From assembly GCF_003672135.1 (NCBI RefSeq), contig NC_039506.1:14446001-14510000 (forward strand): a stretch of DNA of 64,000 nt. Reading direction: 5' to 3'. The notes under the pieces are model-generated. The model was given only the letters and a program-made list of their open reading frames with translations. It did not search any database and had not been told where the DNA came from. Below, piece after piece: positions 14,601-28,000 of the stretch; position 1 is the stretch's first letter; each line of letters starts with the position of its first letter. The stretch is from Ooceraea biroi (lineage: Eukaryota; Arthropoda; Insecta; Hymenoptera; Formicidae). A program made the position numbers and the translations under genes.

Positions 14601-15424
14601 TACACACGTGTGTATGTGTATCTGCACGCGCGCGCGGGTGCACCATGCGGATGCACGGCATTGCGCGCCGAATCACCCTCTCCTGCCCGCGATATTTACC
14701 TTTCATCGGGTTCGCGCGCGCCGATATTCACATTTCAAGCGAAACTGTCCCAGCCTATCGTTATTTCGAAAGGGTGCCCGGTGTTGCGGGCGTAAACGCG
14801 TGGACAAACGGACAGCAATACTGGCTGGCGACAACGTCGGATCCCCGGCGTGGACCCCGTCGGGTGCACTCCCGCGCGCCTGCTCGGCAGTCATAAATTG
14901 AATGCTAATTGACACGCGCGCGAGCCGCGCCCGTTGTATTTCACGCGTTCAACTTTCACCGCGCGCGCCAGGGCTGGCCACTGTGTTTAAATGGCGGCGC
15001 ATATGCGCGAAGAGATATAAATTTGCGGATAAATACGCACGCGACAGCCGGTTAATGCGGCGGGGGCCCTCCTCGTCCTCCCGTCAACCCCCTTTCTGGC
15101 CGATCTCCACCCTGAATCCGACGCCGCACCGGCCACGCGGCCACACGTATCATCCCTCTCTCGTCCCGCCCCATCTGAATCAATACCTACTTGTTTACTG
15201 AACCGTCGCCAGCGGGATTTCAACGAGAACCAACGATCCCCCGTGCCGTTCTAATTAATTCCATCTTTTGTTGCGGCTCTCACTGCTTCGCAACATGGAC
15301 GATCGCCGAAGAGACGCCAGCAGGAAATGCAACGGCCTCGTTAGACGTGACTCTTGTCTAGGTTTCTGACTAGTTATTAAGGAACTTCTACCTCCTCTCG
15401 TGTCCCTTCTCCTTTTATCCTTTA

Positions 15425-15426
<2 letters not shown>

Positions 15427-15464
<38 letters not shown>
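15427..15464. repeat. (TC)n microsatellite
   Basis: An uninterrupted TC dinucleotide run of 38 bases. Ser/Leu or Glu/Arg repeat ORFs across it on both strands are artefacts of the repeat. Confidence 0.97.
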
Positions 15465-15467
<3 letters not shown>

Positions 15468-18400
15468 CCGATTCGCCACCTTCCGATTCGAATTGCTCCG
15501 TTGCGTCTGGTCGGAGTTTGGAAGCGATAGACTCGTCCGACCTCGCGAAGATCGACGGACGGGGTCGCAGTCTCGATTGAGAGAGAGACCGGATGATAAT
15601 AATTCAATTAACTCCGAAGAGAGCGAGGGAGGGAGAGGAAATTCCCGAAAACGTGTCGGACACTCGGGCGCTGAAGGGATACTGACACGGCGGTGACGTC
15701 AATATTAGATTGCGGAACGTATCGCGCGAAACGTAATACAATACGCGGTGAATTATCGCCAGATAAGTCCTTGCTTTATCCTTTAGCATTATCGATGAGA
15801 TTTATGGACACTGGAGTGGAGTATTGTCCCGTGGTAATTGGTAGATCTTCCGTAGAATTAGATATATTAAATTACGGGGGAGTCATTAAATGGCGACGGT
15901 GAGATTTATCGCCGATGTGGAGAGGGACGAGCATATTATACCCCATTACCACAGATAAGGGCGGGCCGAAAGCAGACGCCGATATTTCATGGTAATACTT
16001 ACCGAGTTCTTCTCTGGACGTGAAACCTTGCGCAGCGAATTATACTGCGATCTAATCCCGTCGCTTTACACGTTTCTCAAGATGAGAGCGTTTGAGAGCA
16101 TTATGAGAAGCACTTGCAGGCCTTATGAGATGTTTAATGAAAACTTTTATGTTATTAGCAAATTTAATATAACTTTCTTTACTTTTAATTTTTTTTAAAT
16201 TTGTTATTCTCAAATTAATGAAACTCATTCGAATGAGAAGATAAAGAAACACACAAAATTTATTAATATTATTATTAATAATTATTGTGATGCATTATTT
16301 TTATTTGTATCTCTCGTAATACACACGACAGAATAATCCATTTAATGCGGTGAATATAATGATAGTACCGTTTTGTAATTGATACGTGTCACACAAATTT
16401 CTACGATAATCCACCATCGACATGCAGTTAACAATCCCTATGAATATCTATTAATCCGTTAATGAAATTTGCAATTGTGCCGCGTAAACTAGGACTCAGA
16501 TGAACGAGAATAGTGATAGTAACGAGAAATGAAATATCTCGATAGTAGTGGTGCAATTTATTTACTTCACTATTCATCGGTCCGTAGGTAGTAGACAATA
16601 CGCTCTGTTATTGTTACCGTTTTCCTGTCCGGATGTAAAATTGAAAAAGGACATTGTCCAATAATACGTCGCCTCTTTTAACGTACATTGTTGCAATACT
16701 TGTCGCAGGGAACCGTAAGTTACACAAATTTGTGGATTATCTACAATAGAGATTGAAAAAATACATGACATCTCTCATAATAGAAAAATGTTGCATGCTT
16801 AAATTATTCATGCAGATACGACATAAGTTTTAGATAGTTTTAAAGTTTTTTCATCTCACCTTCAATATCTGCATTAATTACTCTATTTTGATGATCGACT
16901 TCTGTCACAAATGAAATAATTATTTGATATTATCTGATGTATGTATTGTTGGTCTATTTATTTAATTATTAACAAATGTACGTATCTTATTTGTTCAAGC
17001 AATATTTTACTATATGTATATTTCTCACATGTACAACCGAGTCTACTGAAGCCTTCATCCAATTATTTTGTATAATTTTTTTTAATGATTGGATTGACAG
17101 CAGGACGCACAATCTTTCCCACAAATCTGCGAATTACAAAAATAGCGAGGCTAAGCGATCGAAGAGAGCCACGAAATGGAATCCGAAGTATTCTGGTTCG
17201 GCGAGCGAGGGTGAAAAGAGTTAGCGGACGAGCGTGTATCGGTTTCTGTTAACGAATGTCGGGGTAATCGAAGCGAGCGCACGGAATGACGAGCGCATTC
17301 AGCGGTTCTGGATTTGTCGCCGTCGCCCTGCCGCGCCGAAACGAATTACACGCATCTTTTTCCTGTTTCGCGCGCCTATCCGCCGCGGACGGGCCGCGCG
17401 ATTGCACCGCCGCGGCGCGCCTCGCATCGTTTAATTAAATAACTCGCGCCCTCCTCTCGCTCTCCTTCTCCCCTGCACTCTGTTATGCAACTCCGAAATC
17501 GTAATCCTTTTGTTCGCCGCCGCACCGAGAAAATTGTAAACCACCCTGTCGCGCGATATGCAACCGCGTATATCGTGCTGCTCGCTCGCGTGCAGGGAGA
17601 AAACGAAACAAAATTGATAATGCGTTCGAGATAACGTCGCGCGAGTTAACTTCAGGGGAGAGTAGTATCACAGAGGGAGGAAGAACTTGCGTCGCCAAGT
17701 AGACCGCACGACGTTGACGTACCGCGTGTCAAAGCACGGATAGCACACCGCCTTTGGAAATGTAAGGGCTTATCTGCTGTCACATGGAAACGTCAGTGGC
17801 ATACGTTTCGCTGATACGTCGCTTTGCAACTTTACGCGTCTTCGTGAGGTATACCTGTACCACGCGTTTTCTGCAAAGTACTACTCTTGCACAGTCTGTC
17901 AGGTATAATGGCACGAGGTGGTTTCGACTCGTTGCTTACGAGAACAATGATGTAAAACGGTAGTTATTGTATTCTTACGATTATTTATTATGCATAAAAC
18001 TGATCTTGCGAAGTCATTATCTCGTGGTTCTCGCGCGATCGAGTGATCCTCTTTTGAGCCCACAGAATAATCAAGATTTCGAAAATCATGAAAATATCCC
18101 TGACTTGCAAATGCGCGATTATCGACACAATAAATCGGGATGCGCGATACACGTTGTACGACACTGCGCGCGTATTTTATTGCATTCGGTGCCCGCGGTG
18201 GGAAAAATGCTTAACGCGAAGCTTGCCGACTGCGCCGTGAAAATTTATTTACGCCGGAGGAGCGAATGTGCACACAAACGCGCACAACGTGTATTATTGT
18301 AATGTCAGGTATAATTTTCTTTCCTTTTTTTTGTGCACGTGTAATAAAGGGATTAATTCGCGTGATACGGCTGTGTATTACGCATACGCGTGGCACGCGT

Positions 18401-21400
18401 GTGAAGAATAATTGCGTTATTGAGGCAAATTGGAAAATCATATCTGGCAAAACCGGTCGTTGCGCACGAGCCCTACGGCATGCAGGTTTTCTCATTTTCC
18501 GATTTAAATGCCGCGTGCGCTGGAGTTAAATACAGTTACGCGCGATTCATTAAAGCTGACGTGAAGGCAATTAATCCGTTAATCCGTAATTAATCCTATT
18601 TACTGATTAGCTGCACCGTTTTAATTTGTCGCTCGCGCGCTTGCCTTACAGCGCTCGCGTGTGCTTTGCGTTACTTCGATTATCGGTATCAGATGCGCCC
18701 CAAGAGCGAGAGATTTTTCTTCGTTCGTTCACCTCGACAGTCGTGTGAATCGCGAGAAGCGACTGGCTGTGCTACTACTCTGAGAAGCAAAATTTCCGTG
18801 ACGTTTACCCGTGACGATCGCGCTAATCTTGCCGGGTTTTCTCAGAGTTGCGCAGGCACGATGAAGCGCGAAATCGAGGCAGTATTAAACTTATATTAAC
18901 CGCCGGTTCATGCGTGAGAGTAAACGACAAGGGCATCTTGGACTTGTTGCGGAATTGACTGCGGATTCTCTTGCGAAGTAAACCGAGATGATCGTAACTG
19001 ACATCACGTTCGAAATCACACGAAGAAGGTTGCGAATACTTATTATTTTATTGTATTGATGATACTGCACGATTCTAATCTAATTTTGAGATCAGCCATC
19101 AAGATTGTCGAATTAACATTCGGGATTTTTTTCCGGAAAATTTCAGATTTTTTATTATCTAATCCCGCAAGCGTCCAATACGCTATCCGACAGATATAAA
19201 TCGAGGGTTCCACGAACGCGCGATGAATGAGAGTGTATTCTCGCATCTTGAAAATACCTGATTGCGCGCGATCCATCTGTTCTGGATATTAGGCGAGTGT
19301 CTAGCGGCCCACGATCATGAAGCTACACCATAGATATTCATGGGGCGGCCAGATGCCGCGGTCGTTTCACCGCGCGTCGAGGCAAAAGTGCATATATCAA
19401 AAAGGCAGCCGTACATACGTAGCACAATGTGCATCGCGTACGACTGATTTGAATATTCATGCGACACAAATATGGAAAGCGGCCGTCGTAAAGTAAGTAA
19501 CATTCTCTAGATTCCATTTCCGATCTGACAGCTCGCGTTACAAGCGCCTTCCTGTATCCATCCGGGCGGCTTCTAAGAGTGATAATTTAATCGCGTTTTA
19601 CTGTGATGTCGATTGTTCGCGTAACTGCCGATGAACAATGCAAATGACATAAAATTTATGCGCAACAGTTAGTTCCGTCCGAAAGAGCGAATTGACGGCG
19701 AACGACGTAGTGACGCGATGAAATATCGCGCGCGCCTTGTTTTCCACGTGCGATTTTCGACGTTTACAAGCTACATCGACAGAAGGAAATATCTCCCGTA
19801 CCGGAAACAAAGTTACGCAATTAATCGTCGGCTCCTCATCTCGAGAGAGCTAGAAGGTGGAAGGTGAGAGGCGACGAAAATGAAGGAAACGAAGAACGTA
19901 CTCGAGCACACAACATGGGCTTCTGGTATATTGGTTTAATCGCCCTTCCACTTAGCTCCTTCTCCTCCTTTCTCTGCTTCTCCCGCTGTAACCCTCGAAA
20001 CAAAGTCCCTAAAGATGAAGTAGGAAGTTCACCGGACAGGCGCTCTATACTTTCGTTCTCGAACTCGCTACGAACTTTCTTCTTGACCAGTTTTCTTTTC
20101 CCTCGCTGCTACCGTGGGACAATCTATTTATTGAAATTGGAAAATACAACTTAACTTTCTGATCGTAAAGGGACGCACTCGCGCTGTAATTGTGCAGCAT
20201 TAATTCAAAGTTCTTTCACCGCGGTGATGCGAGTATCGTAGAAATTGGCAACGGTGCTATTCTCGCTGCTTTCCATCGTTTACGGGTTGTTTATAACGTG
20301 TGTTTATAATTTAATTTCAACTCGTCAGAATTTGAATGTAATTTTCGTAACTAACATGCTACCACCTTTATGATTCAAACAATGATTGAGAACTGATTAA
20401 ACGACCTTTGATACGCACAAAAACGAATAATTAGATTGTACATTATTTTACGTGTTTACATTATTTTATGTGTTTCCAATTAAGAAATTATTTCTAATTT
20501 CCTTGCGTGAAGTTGAAGTTATAGGCTCTAACAAGCTCGCACTGTGTAAAGATGTATCTTATCCAAAAAAGAAGTTATCTAAGAATATCAGCAGTTATTT
20601 ATATGTGCGACAAGGGAGAGAAAGATTGCTTCCTCAGAGCAATACTTCACTTCACATTCCCAGAAGTTTCCGTAAGACACAAATCCATCGCCCCGGTATA
20701 CCCCCTTGCTTCTATCTTACAACAGTTCGTGACTTACGACGAAGTTGCATCACGCTGGCCGCGCCAAGAAGTCGAAGTGTTCCGCAATCGTTCTTCAATT
20801 AGCACTCTGAAACTCTCTGAGCTACCAACTTTTCCCTTCGCGGGAAGATAGAATTTGCGGAAGAAGGTATTAAATATCGTCGACGGTGCGCGAATCGTAC
20901 CGGATAACGCATCTGGCCTCGATTTGGAAGATGCTATAAAGTAAAATCAGGGTGAGCATGAAAACACGAAATTCGCTTATTATCCACGGAATCGCTCCGA
21001 GGACTGAAAGATGATAAGTGAAAACATACGCGAGAATCTCGGAGAATAAAAAATTGAACTTTGCGAAAGTTTGCCGCATGTAAATCGAACCCATATAATC
21101 GTTGTAATGAGTCTATCCGTTCTCGCGCGGTTTGCGCCGCCCAGAAAACGAGAAATATGGTGACACATCCCTGGTAAGAATCCATTTGGGAAACATGGGG
21201 GAATCTTTTCCATTTGGTATATGGTAGTAATTTTTTATCTGCATCCGCTATGCCGCACACCGATGCGGTATTCGTAAAACGGAGAAGAAGTCGCCGCACA
21301 TATTGTGATTGCGATTTATACAGATGCGATTCGATTCTGAGATTGTGCGAAATTATTCACGGCGCCGAGCCCTTATAAACTGCTATTGACAACGGATCAG

Positions 21401-21759
21401 ACTGGAATATTGGTCGGCCGACCATTGCCGGGCGAGTATAATGGCGTATTTGCAGTTGTGAAAGTACTTCTCGTATCTCATCCATTAAAATGATAATGCC
21501 GACAGTTACTCTCATTTAGGGCTATTGAACCGTCGTCAAATCGTGCGTAGGAAAAGCATAAAACTCCATTTTCCATCGCCCAGAAATATTTCGATAAAAA
21601 GTCCGCTTTACAGATGATTCCGCACATAAACGCGTTTGAAAGTAGCAAAACCTCATTTGCGTCAGAAATTAATCGCATGCATTCGTCGTTATATTTCGCC
21701 ATTGCATCGTCGCAATATTTCACCGCGGTGATATATTTATCGCAAGAGGGAATAGCTTT

Positions 21760-22002
21760 CCCGTGTAAAAAAATTTATAGGGTCCTAAGTAGGACCCGAT
21801 TAATTTTCTTCAATATTAATATGGCCCTAAAATGGTATATAACAAATATTTTTTCGGGACCTTATAAGGAAATAATAAAAAATATAATATCTAATCGGGC
21901 CACGATGTGGCAATGATAGGGCATCCCTTTTTAGGACATCCCTATTTATTCCTTATAGGGGCCTTTACTTTCATATTAGGCCCTAACAATTTTCTGCACG
22001 GG
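21760..22002. mobile_element. Small TIR element (MITE), 243 bp
   Basis: The left end reads CCCGTGTAAAAAAATTTATA. The right end, reverse complemented, reads CCCGTGCAGAAAATTGTTAG. The two match over about 25 bp with a few gaps. The interior is rich in related blocks (GGGTCCTA, GGACCC, GGCCCTA) that could pair with one another. The only flanking duplication I can see is TT on both sides, which is too short to assign a superfamily. It has no coding capacity. Confidence 0.65.
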
Positions 22003-25000
22003 TTCTAGCGAGCCTTTATTTACTCGGTATCGCATCAAGTCTCTCTCTCTCTCCCTTTTTTTCATTTTTCCGGATGAGACGAAAGAATCTTGACCCTTGT
22101 CTGAAAATTATGAAGCATCAATAAAGTATCGCGCTTTTACCTTCGTTAGACGCTCGCTGTACCTGTGCGAGCCGATGCAGAGGAGCGAAAGAATGAGGAA
22201 AGGAACGTGGAAATGGCCCGAGATACTCGAGACCTCAGCCGAGAGGTGCTGATGTCGCTGAGTTGAGATTTATCGGTTTCCTGAATCATGACGACGTGGC
22301 TGTCGAAGGCAGTCTAATTGATTTTTCCGCCCGTACTCGCGCGCCGTGCTACAGAATTTTATAGCTCAATGTGAAACTTGCCGCTCAGAGCGCCTTCGTG
22401 CCGAATAACCCTTCCGGGGAGATCGGCAGGGTGGAATTCTGCGGGACGCGTAAGGGCGCGATTTCTCTGCAAACTTTTTAACGTATAACCGTAGAGCGGA
22501 ACGTGCGAATGTCTGTAGTTTCGTGCCACAATTGTAAATATGGAACGTTTCCCTTCCGTTTTCGAAAGTGGCTCTCGCTTCCTGTTTTCGGAAAGCACGT
22601 TTTCGGATAGCAGATTTTATCTCGTTTATTTTATTTCTAACGTTCTCGTTAAACAAACAAGATAAAAAGGTCTCTCTTCTCCTCCATGCGTTTTTGAAAA
22701 TACGTGCTTCAAACATGCACTTTGAATTTTGTAAATTAACTCGTGATTAACATGGACGTTCATCAATTACACTTAGCCAGCCATTACTCGTTATATTCCT
22801 GAATTTTCCTACGTAACGTTTACGATAATTCGTTTGTTTTATTCCACGTCTGTAAAATAATAGGCACGCAAAAACAGTGCTCCACGTGTGCCAAGCTCGC
22901 ACGTTATATCGCTATTATTTAACGGTTGCCTCAAACTGGCGGGAGGGTTGTTACAATTAAATCGGAAGCTTCGCCTGAGCGAAGCAAATGTATCTTGCAA
23001 TAGATCCGTTGAATGTATCACACAACGAATAGAATATACGATTAAAATACGTATACGTAAAATACGCTGGCTTGCACTATTATCACTCTTTCTCTTTCTC
23101 TCTCTCGTTATTTCCAGATCGATAGCGCTCCGCGCGCTTATTTATCATTAACGTTACCATTGCGCGTGATTACGCTCTGATGATTGAACGCACGTTTATC
23201 CGAGGGATAAGAGTGCGGGCACTCATCTTTTAGTGAAACTAATGTGTCCCCTTGAATTCCCGGAATCAACGTATATAAGCTGGTCGAGAGACGTATAGCC
23301 ATCATCGACAGGCCCCGACTAGCGCTGGTGTGTGCACGCGAGCTTTTGACGCGCGCTGGTGTAAGCACCAGTCCTGATGGGTAATCGATTTTCATTAATG
23401 GACGTCGCTTGCGTAACACAGAATTTCAGCGGGCGCAGCCTCGATCCCGGCACGAGGGAACGGGACGAGCAACCCTCTATCGTGGCGTGGTGTCCTCGTT
23501 GAGGTTGATAATCGCATCGTGTCGCAAAGACAGCTCGAAAATGTATGCCAGTCTCGCTTGTCGAAACGTTCGTGCCTACTTTCGGTTGCCTAAAATTACT
23601 TTATTTCTCGAGTAGACGATCTCGAGTGATTAAAATTAAGACAAGCAGTTTAAACCAACGAAGAATTCAAGGATTGTCTAACATGCTAATTACGACAAAA
23701 AATTTCTGTCAGTCAGGGGGGGTGGAGGGACCGGAGATATTTAATTTCGCGCTGATAATTGCGCAACGTTTCGCAATTAATTCTTAGTCGCTCGCGCTCC
23801 GGATATTAATTAAAACGGAAATTCTATTTGACGTTTCGCATAATACAAATAACCGTGCAGCACGCAACTGCACGTTTGACGAGACGTGAATTATACCGGT
23901 AGAAAACAATTATTTACGAGCTTGATGCTCCGCGATTCCGTTTGAATTTGAGCATCGAGAAAATGTTATTAGCCCGGTCTCGCTGCTAGGACGAAACGCT
24001 ATATCCGCGCGTATCCGCGCGCTCGGCGCCCGGCGAAAATCCCTGTTTAACGAAATCTGTTTCGTGCATTTTAAAAATACGGAAGAATCGAAAATCCCTT
24101 GGCACATCGAGCGAGTCGCGACGGCATTACGAGGCTAATAAAAATCATCGAGCGAATTTAGACGTTCCAGGTGTAGGCGATAGGATTCGCGTGCGAGCGA
24201 TTGTTTGATATGTGCTCGCGAAGTCGCGGATAGCTCCAATTACGCGCATCGGTGCGTTTTTTCAGGGAAGACATTAAAACCAATGTATGTACCCAGCGGC
24301 GGAAATTGTTCTGCGTCCCTAGTAATAACCGAGAGTCATATCTGATTTCTCTGTGTGGAATTTTTCACTTGATCCCATAGAACAATGCAGCATAAAGCGA
24401 GATACAATATTTTCAGGATATTAATTTGTAGAGTACGCGTGCACGTTGAACTCTCCGCGAAACGCGCCTTATTAAATTAAACGCGCGCTTCGATAGGAAA
24501 GTTTCAATTTAGATAAAAATCGCTTGGTAGAAACAAAAAACAACCAGGCAATATATTTTGATTGCCTCTCTGCACCCGCGAAGTGCAATTCGATTTGCGT
24601 GGAGGAAAAGATCTCGCGCGTGTACCAAGCCGGCCATGGCATTGTCCGGTAACGCAACGCGATTTAATATCGTTGTTTCGCATGAATTTACCGCGATATA
24701 TACCGTCTCCCAATAACGATGCTTCCGCGCTGAAAACTGCATCTAAAGTGTAGATACTGTGATAGAGATACGGATGATGCCGCGATGCTGCGTGAATTTG
24801 GCGTACGAATCGGCTGGCGCGTATTACGAGCACGAGAAGCGACGTGATGTTCCCTTACAACGGTATCCGGACATCCGGGTCAGCCAGTCGGCCACACGAT
24901 ATTCAAGCTTTTACGATCCATTCGCGGGGGAAGTGGCGAACGAGGGGAAAAAATAGAACCGTATGCGGGCATCGACTTTGTGTGATGGCCGCAAATGACG

Positions 25001-28000
25001 GCAGCGGTGGCGGACATTCAGCTACGAAATTTCGACCACGCTCCAACTCATTAAACAAGTGACATCGTAGTCAAGTTTTATGTTTCGCTGGACGGTGACG
25101 ACTGTTGGTCGTTGGGCTGTTCATACCGTGGCGCATTAGATGCTGCAGGTTTCTCTTGCTCGTCACAGTGAAACATTCATTCCTTTTGTAACGCGAGAAT
25201 CGTAAAATTGGCATTAACCCACTCGGCGCTCATGTCAGTCGCGTTCTGCCGGGATTATCGGTTTTATTTTGCAGGTTGCTGCAGGGCGCGCGCTGGCTTT
25301 TTAATGGATTTCAGACACGTCGGGGACCACCACGTGCGCCGTGCATCGGTGCTTTCACAAGAGTCATCGAAAATGTAGGGGTTGATGTGAGTGTAATCAT
25401 ATTACTGCATCCAAGTGTGGTGTCATGTGAAGGGAAACAATATGGGACACATAAAATGCAATAAAAGCAAAGAGTGCCCGTTTGATACCAAAAACCAAGT
25501 TAAAATATAATTGATTCGGAATTAATGATGATGCATGGTAACGTTTATATCTTTGCCTCATCTTGTCGTAAATGACGATACAAATCGTAATTTGTGCGGA
25601 CCGGAAAGAGACCAGTCGACAAATTCGAAATCCATCGTGCCACGCAATTGTACGCGATGCTTGTTTTTCTCTCCGTTCTACCCTTCGCTCCGCCACACGC
25701 CGTATTGTCCGAGGTCGGAGGTTTGAAAAATCGCTCGCACGAAAAAGGGAGACCGGACTCATCCGAGCGCGCCGCGCCAACCGACGAGGAAAATATTTCC
25801 GCGATTTTTTGCTGACGCAAATGAATCTGCAACTCGGACGGGGCGACGTCCGACATACGCGACTTCCGGTCGTATGTACGAACTGCTCATCAGCCGATAA
25901 TATCGGCGGGGATCGATGCCGCGCGCGGACGGAAACCTCACGGAGGGAGTCTCGGACCGGAAATCACGCGAGTGGAGAAGGTCGTTCGGAGTTTGCGATC
26001 TGACCGGTCGACCATCGCCCCGGGATATGCACGGTCAGCTACGAGACGACCGGTTGATCGTGTACATGGGACAAGGGCGCGCATACATCCACGCCTTGTC
26101 ATTCTCCTCGGACACCGCGAACGTTACATTATTCCGGGATGCTTTTCATTGTTACTGGCAACATGCCGAGCATAAGTAACGCTCGGCGGTATCGTGCGCC
26201 ACCATGAGTCGCGTGGTTTCCACCTCCGGTTTTTTCCCTCGGTACTCCTACGGTCCCGCGTTCGCAAACCGCGCACTCGGCTCCCTTATTATTATTATTA
26301 TCAAGAACTTGAAGAGAGCGGTGTCTCTCGTCGTGCCATTTGTGAGTGCACAGTATGCAGTTTTATGCTGTTCGCGGGACGCCAACCGCGAAATTCCGGC
26401 AGACAAATTGATGTATTTTTCGCGGGCAGCCCTTCGCGATGTACGGCTAATGCGCGCGCGATATCAAGAGAGAGAGATAGAGAGAGAGCCGTCGTTTAAA
26501 AGATACCCCGGGCATTAACTGGAATAATTGCGCTCGCAAAATTCCCGTCTCGGGCCCGGTCACGCCACGTTGCCCCCGCTAATTATCCATGTAACGAACA
26601 AATTAAAGTAGCCGAGCGACGCGATCCCGAACGTGCCGAGCGGCGCCGTGTCTGGTCTCGGAAAAATAACTGGATGGGGTTGTAATTGCCGGGCCTGCTG
26701 GACGAGGGAATTAACTCCAGCTCCGCGGTGAACAAGAAAAGGCAATACCCCGTGCACACTGCTCCGGGGGAGGGGACAGAGAAAAAAATCGTATCGCGTT
26801 TCATCTTCTCGCGCGGTCGATTATTTCCCTGCCACATTCGAGATGACATCACCAGATAACTCTATTACCGTGTAATTGCATACTCCCTGCGCGCGCCCCT
26901 ATTCGGAGGATCATCGTTAATTAATTACCAGTTAATTACCAAATAGATTATCGGTATTCGATGAAATGAAATCCCCGATGAAATAAAATTCCAGATCATC
27001 GAGACGCTTTTATGGTGCATCTGATCATGTTGGTACTTTCATCGATCGCGAGATGAACGCTACTCGCGTCGCGCTGCGGTCCGCGAGCGTTTCAATGCTT
27101 TCGACTTTTCCCATTCCTCTTTCATCCCTAAACTTACTCGTCAGCCGGATTTCGAAGGGGGAAGCGGGAAGGAGGGAAAAACTGCGGCGGCCATGGGACA
27201 CAACAGAAGCTGTCACTCGTTAGGAGCCCCCGCGCGCATCACTCAGAAAGCGAGCAGTACTCGCGAGAGGAGAAGTTTCGCTGGCAAAAAGCGCGCGTCG
27301 ACTTCCTGCACCGGCTGGCAGAGTCTGAACTGAATCGCCCGTCCTTTTTAGCGCGGCAGACAGTCGGTCGGTCCCGCGCGGAAGCGAAATTGCCCCGTTG
27401 TGTTTTGCGCGGCAAAACCGCGGTTTGGTACCACTTTAAATTTTGGCAGACTCGACTTGTGTATCCCTCTCGCGCAACTCTCGCAAGATCGCGAAACTCG
27501 GACATAAAAGACCGCGCGCTCCTTCGGGGCGGCGCGCGAGGGTGGATCCTATTGTTCGATGCGAGGCGTTCTTGTTCCACGAGGGACCGTTATGCGCTGT
27601 TTATTCTTCTCCCGTCGCGACATAAGATCATCCGAAGATATATGATAACTGGATCAGAATATCTCATTTGTCAGTTTATTAAAAAGTATAAAAATTAAGG
27701 TAAAAAATCGTGGTGAGTATAATATGGCATATTTGTATGCAATCTCACGTAATAATGGTGGAGATTAATTTTTTTAAATAGATTCTCTATAATGTAATTT
27801 CAGAGACGCGCTATCTCAAATTATTTAATCTCGCAGTTTATTCGCTGCAAACAGGCTTCTCGCAAATGCGCGACGATAATTATGAAACGCGATAGCGGAT
27901 GAATTAAATTACAGTAAAACAGAATCGGTGCCTCAATTTGTCGGATTGTAATTTCGATATCAACTCAAATCCATTAAACATCGCGGCGAGTCAAATGTGG

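Larger units (their letters stand above)
6074..21759. other. 15.7-kb stretch with no supportable gene
   Basis: Most of this stretch is CpG-rich, with GC-rich blocks near 6.5-8.6 kb and 12.0-13.7 kb and AT-rich valleys near 8.7-10.1 kb and 16.1-17.1 kb. The longest ORF is 214 codons at 7691-8335 (+), but a 135-codon ORF overlaps it in another frame and neither has family motifs; GC-rich DNA with few stop codons explains both. Promoters or 5' UTRs of neighbouring genes could lie in the GC-rich blocks, but nothing proves this. Purine-rich runs occur at 10.4-10.6 kb and 11.05-11.13 kb. Confidence 0.5.

Noticed and set aside
20870..21299. Minus-strand ORFs with hydrophobic stretches, resembling a chemoreceptor piece
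   Set aside because: The hydrophobic part lies in a different frame from the upstream ORF, with no convincing splice site between them and no signature motif.
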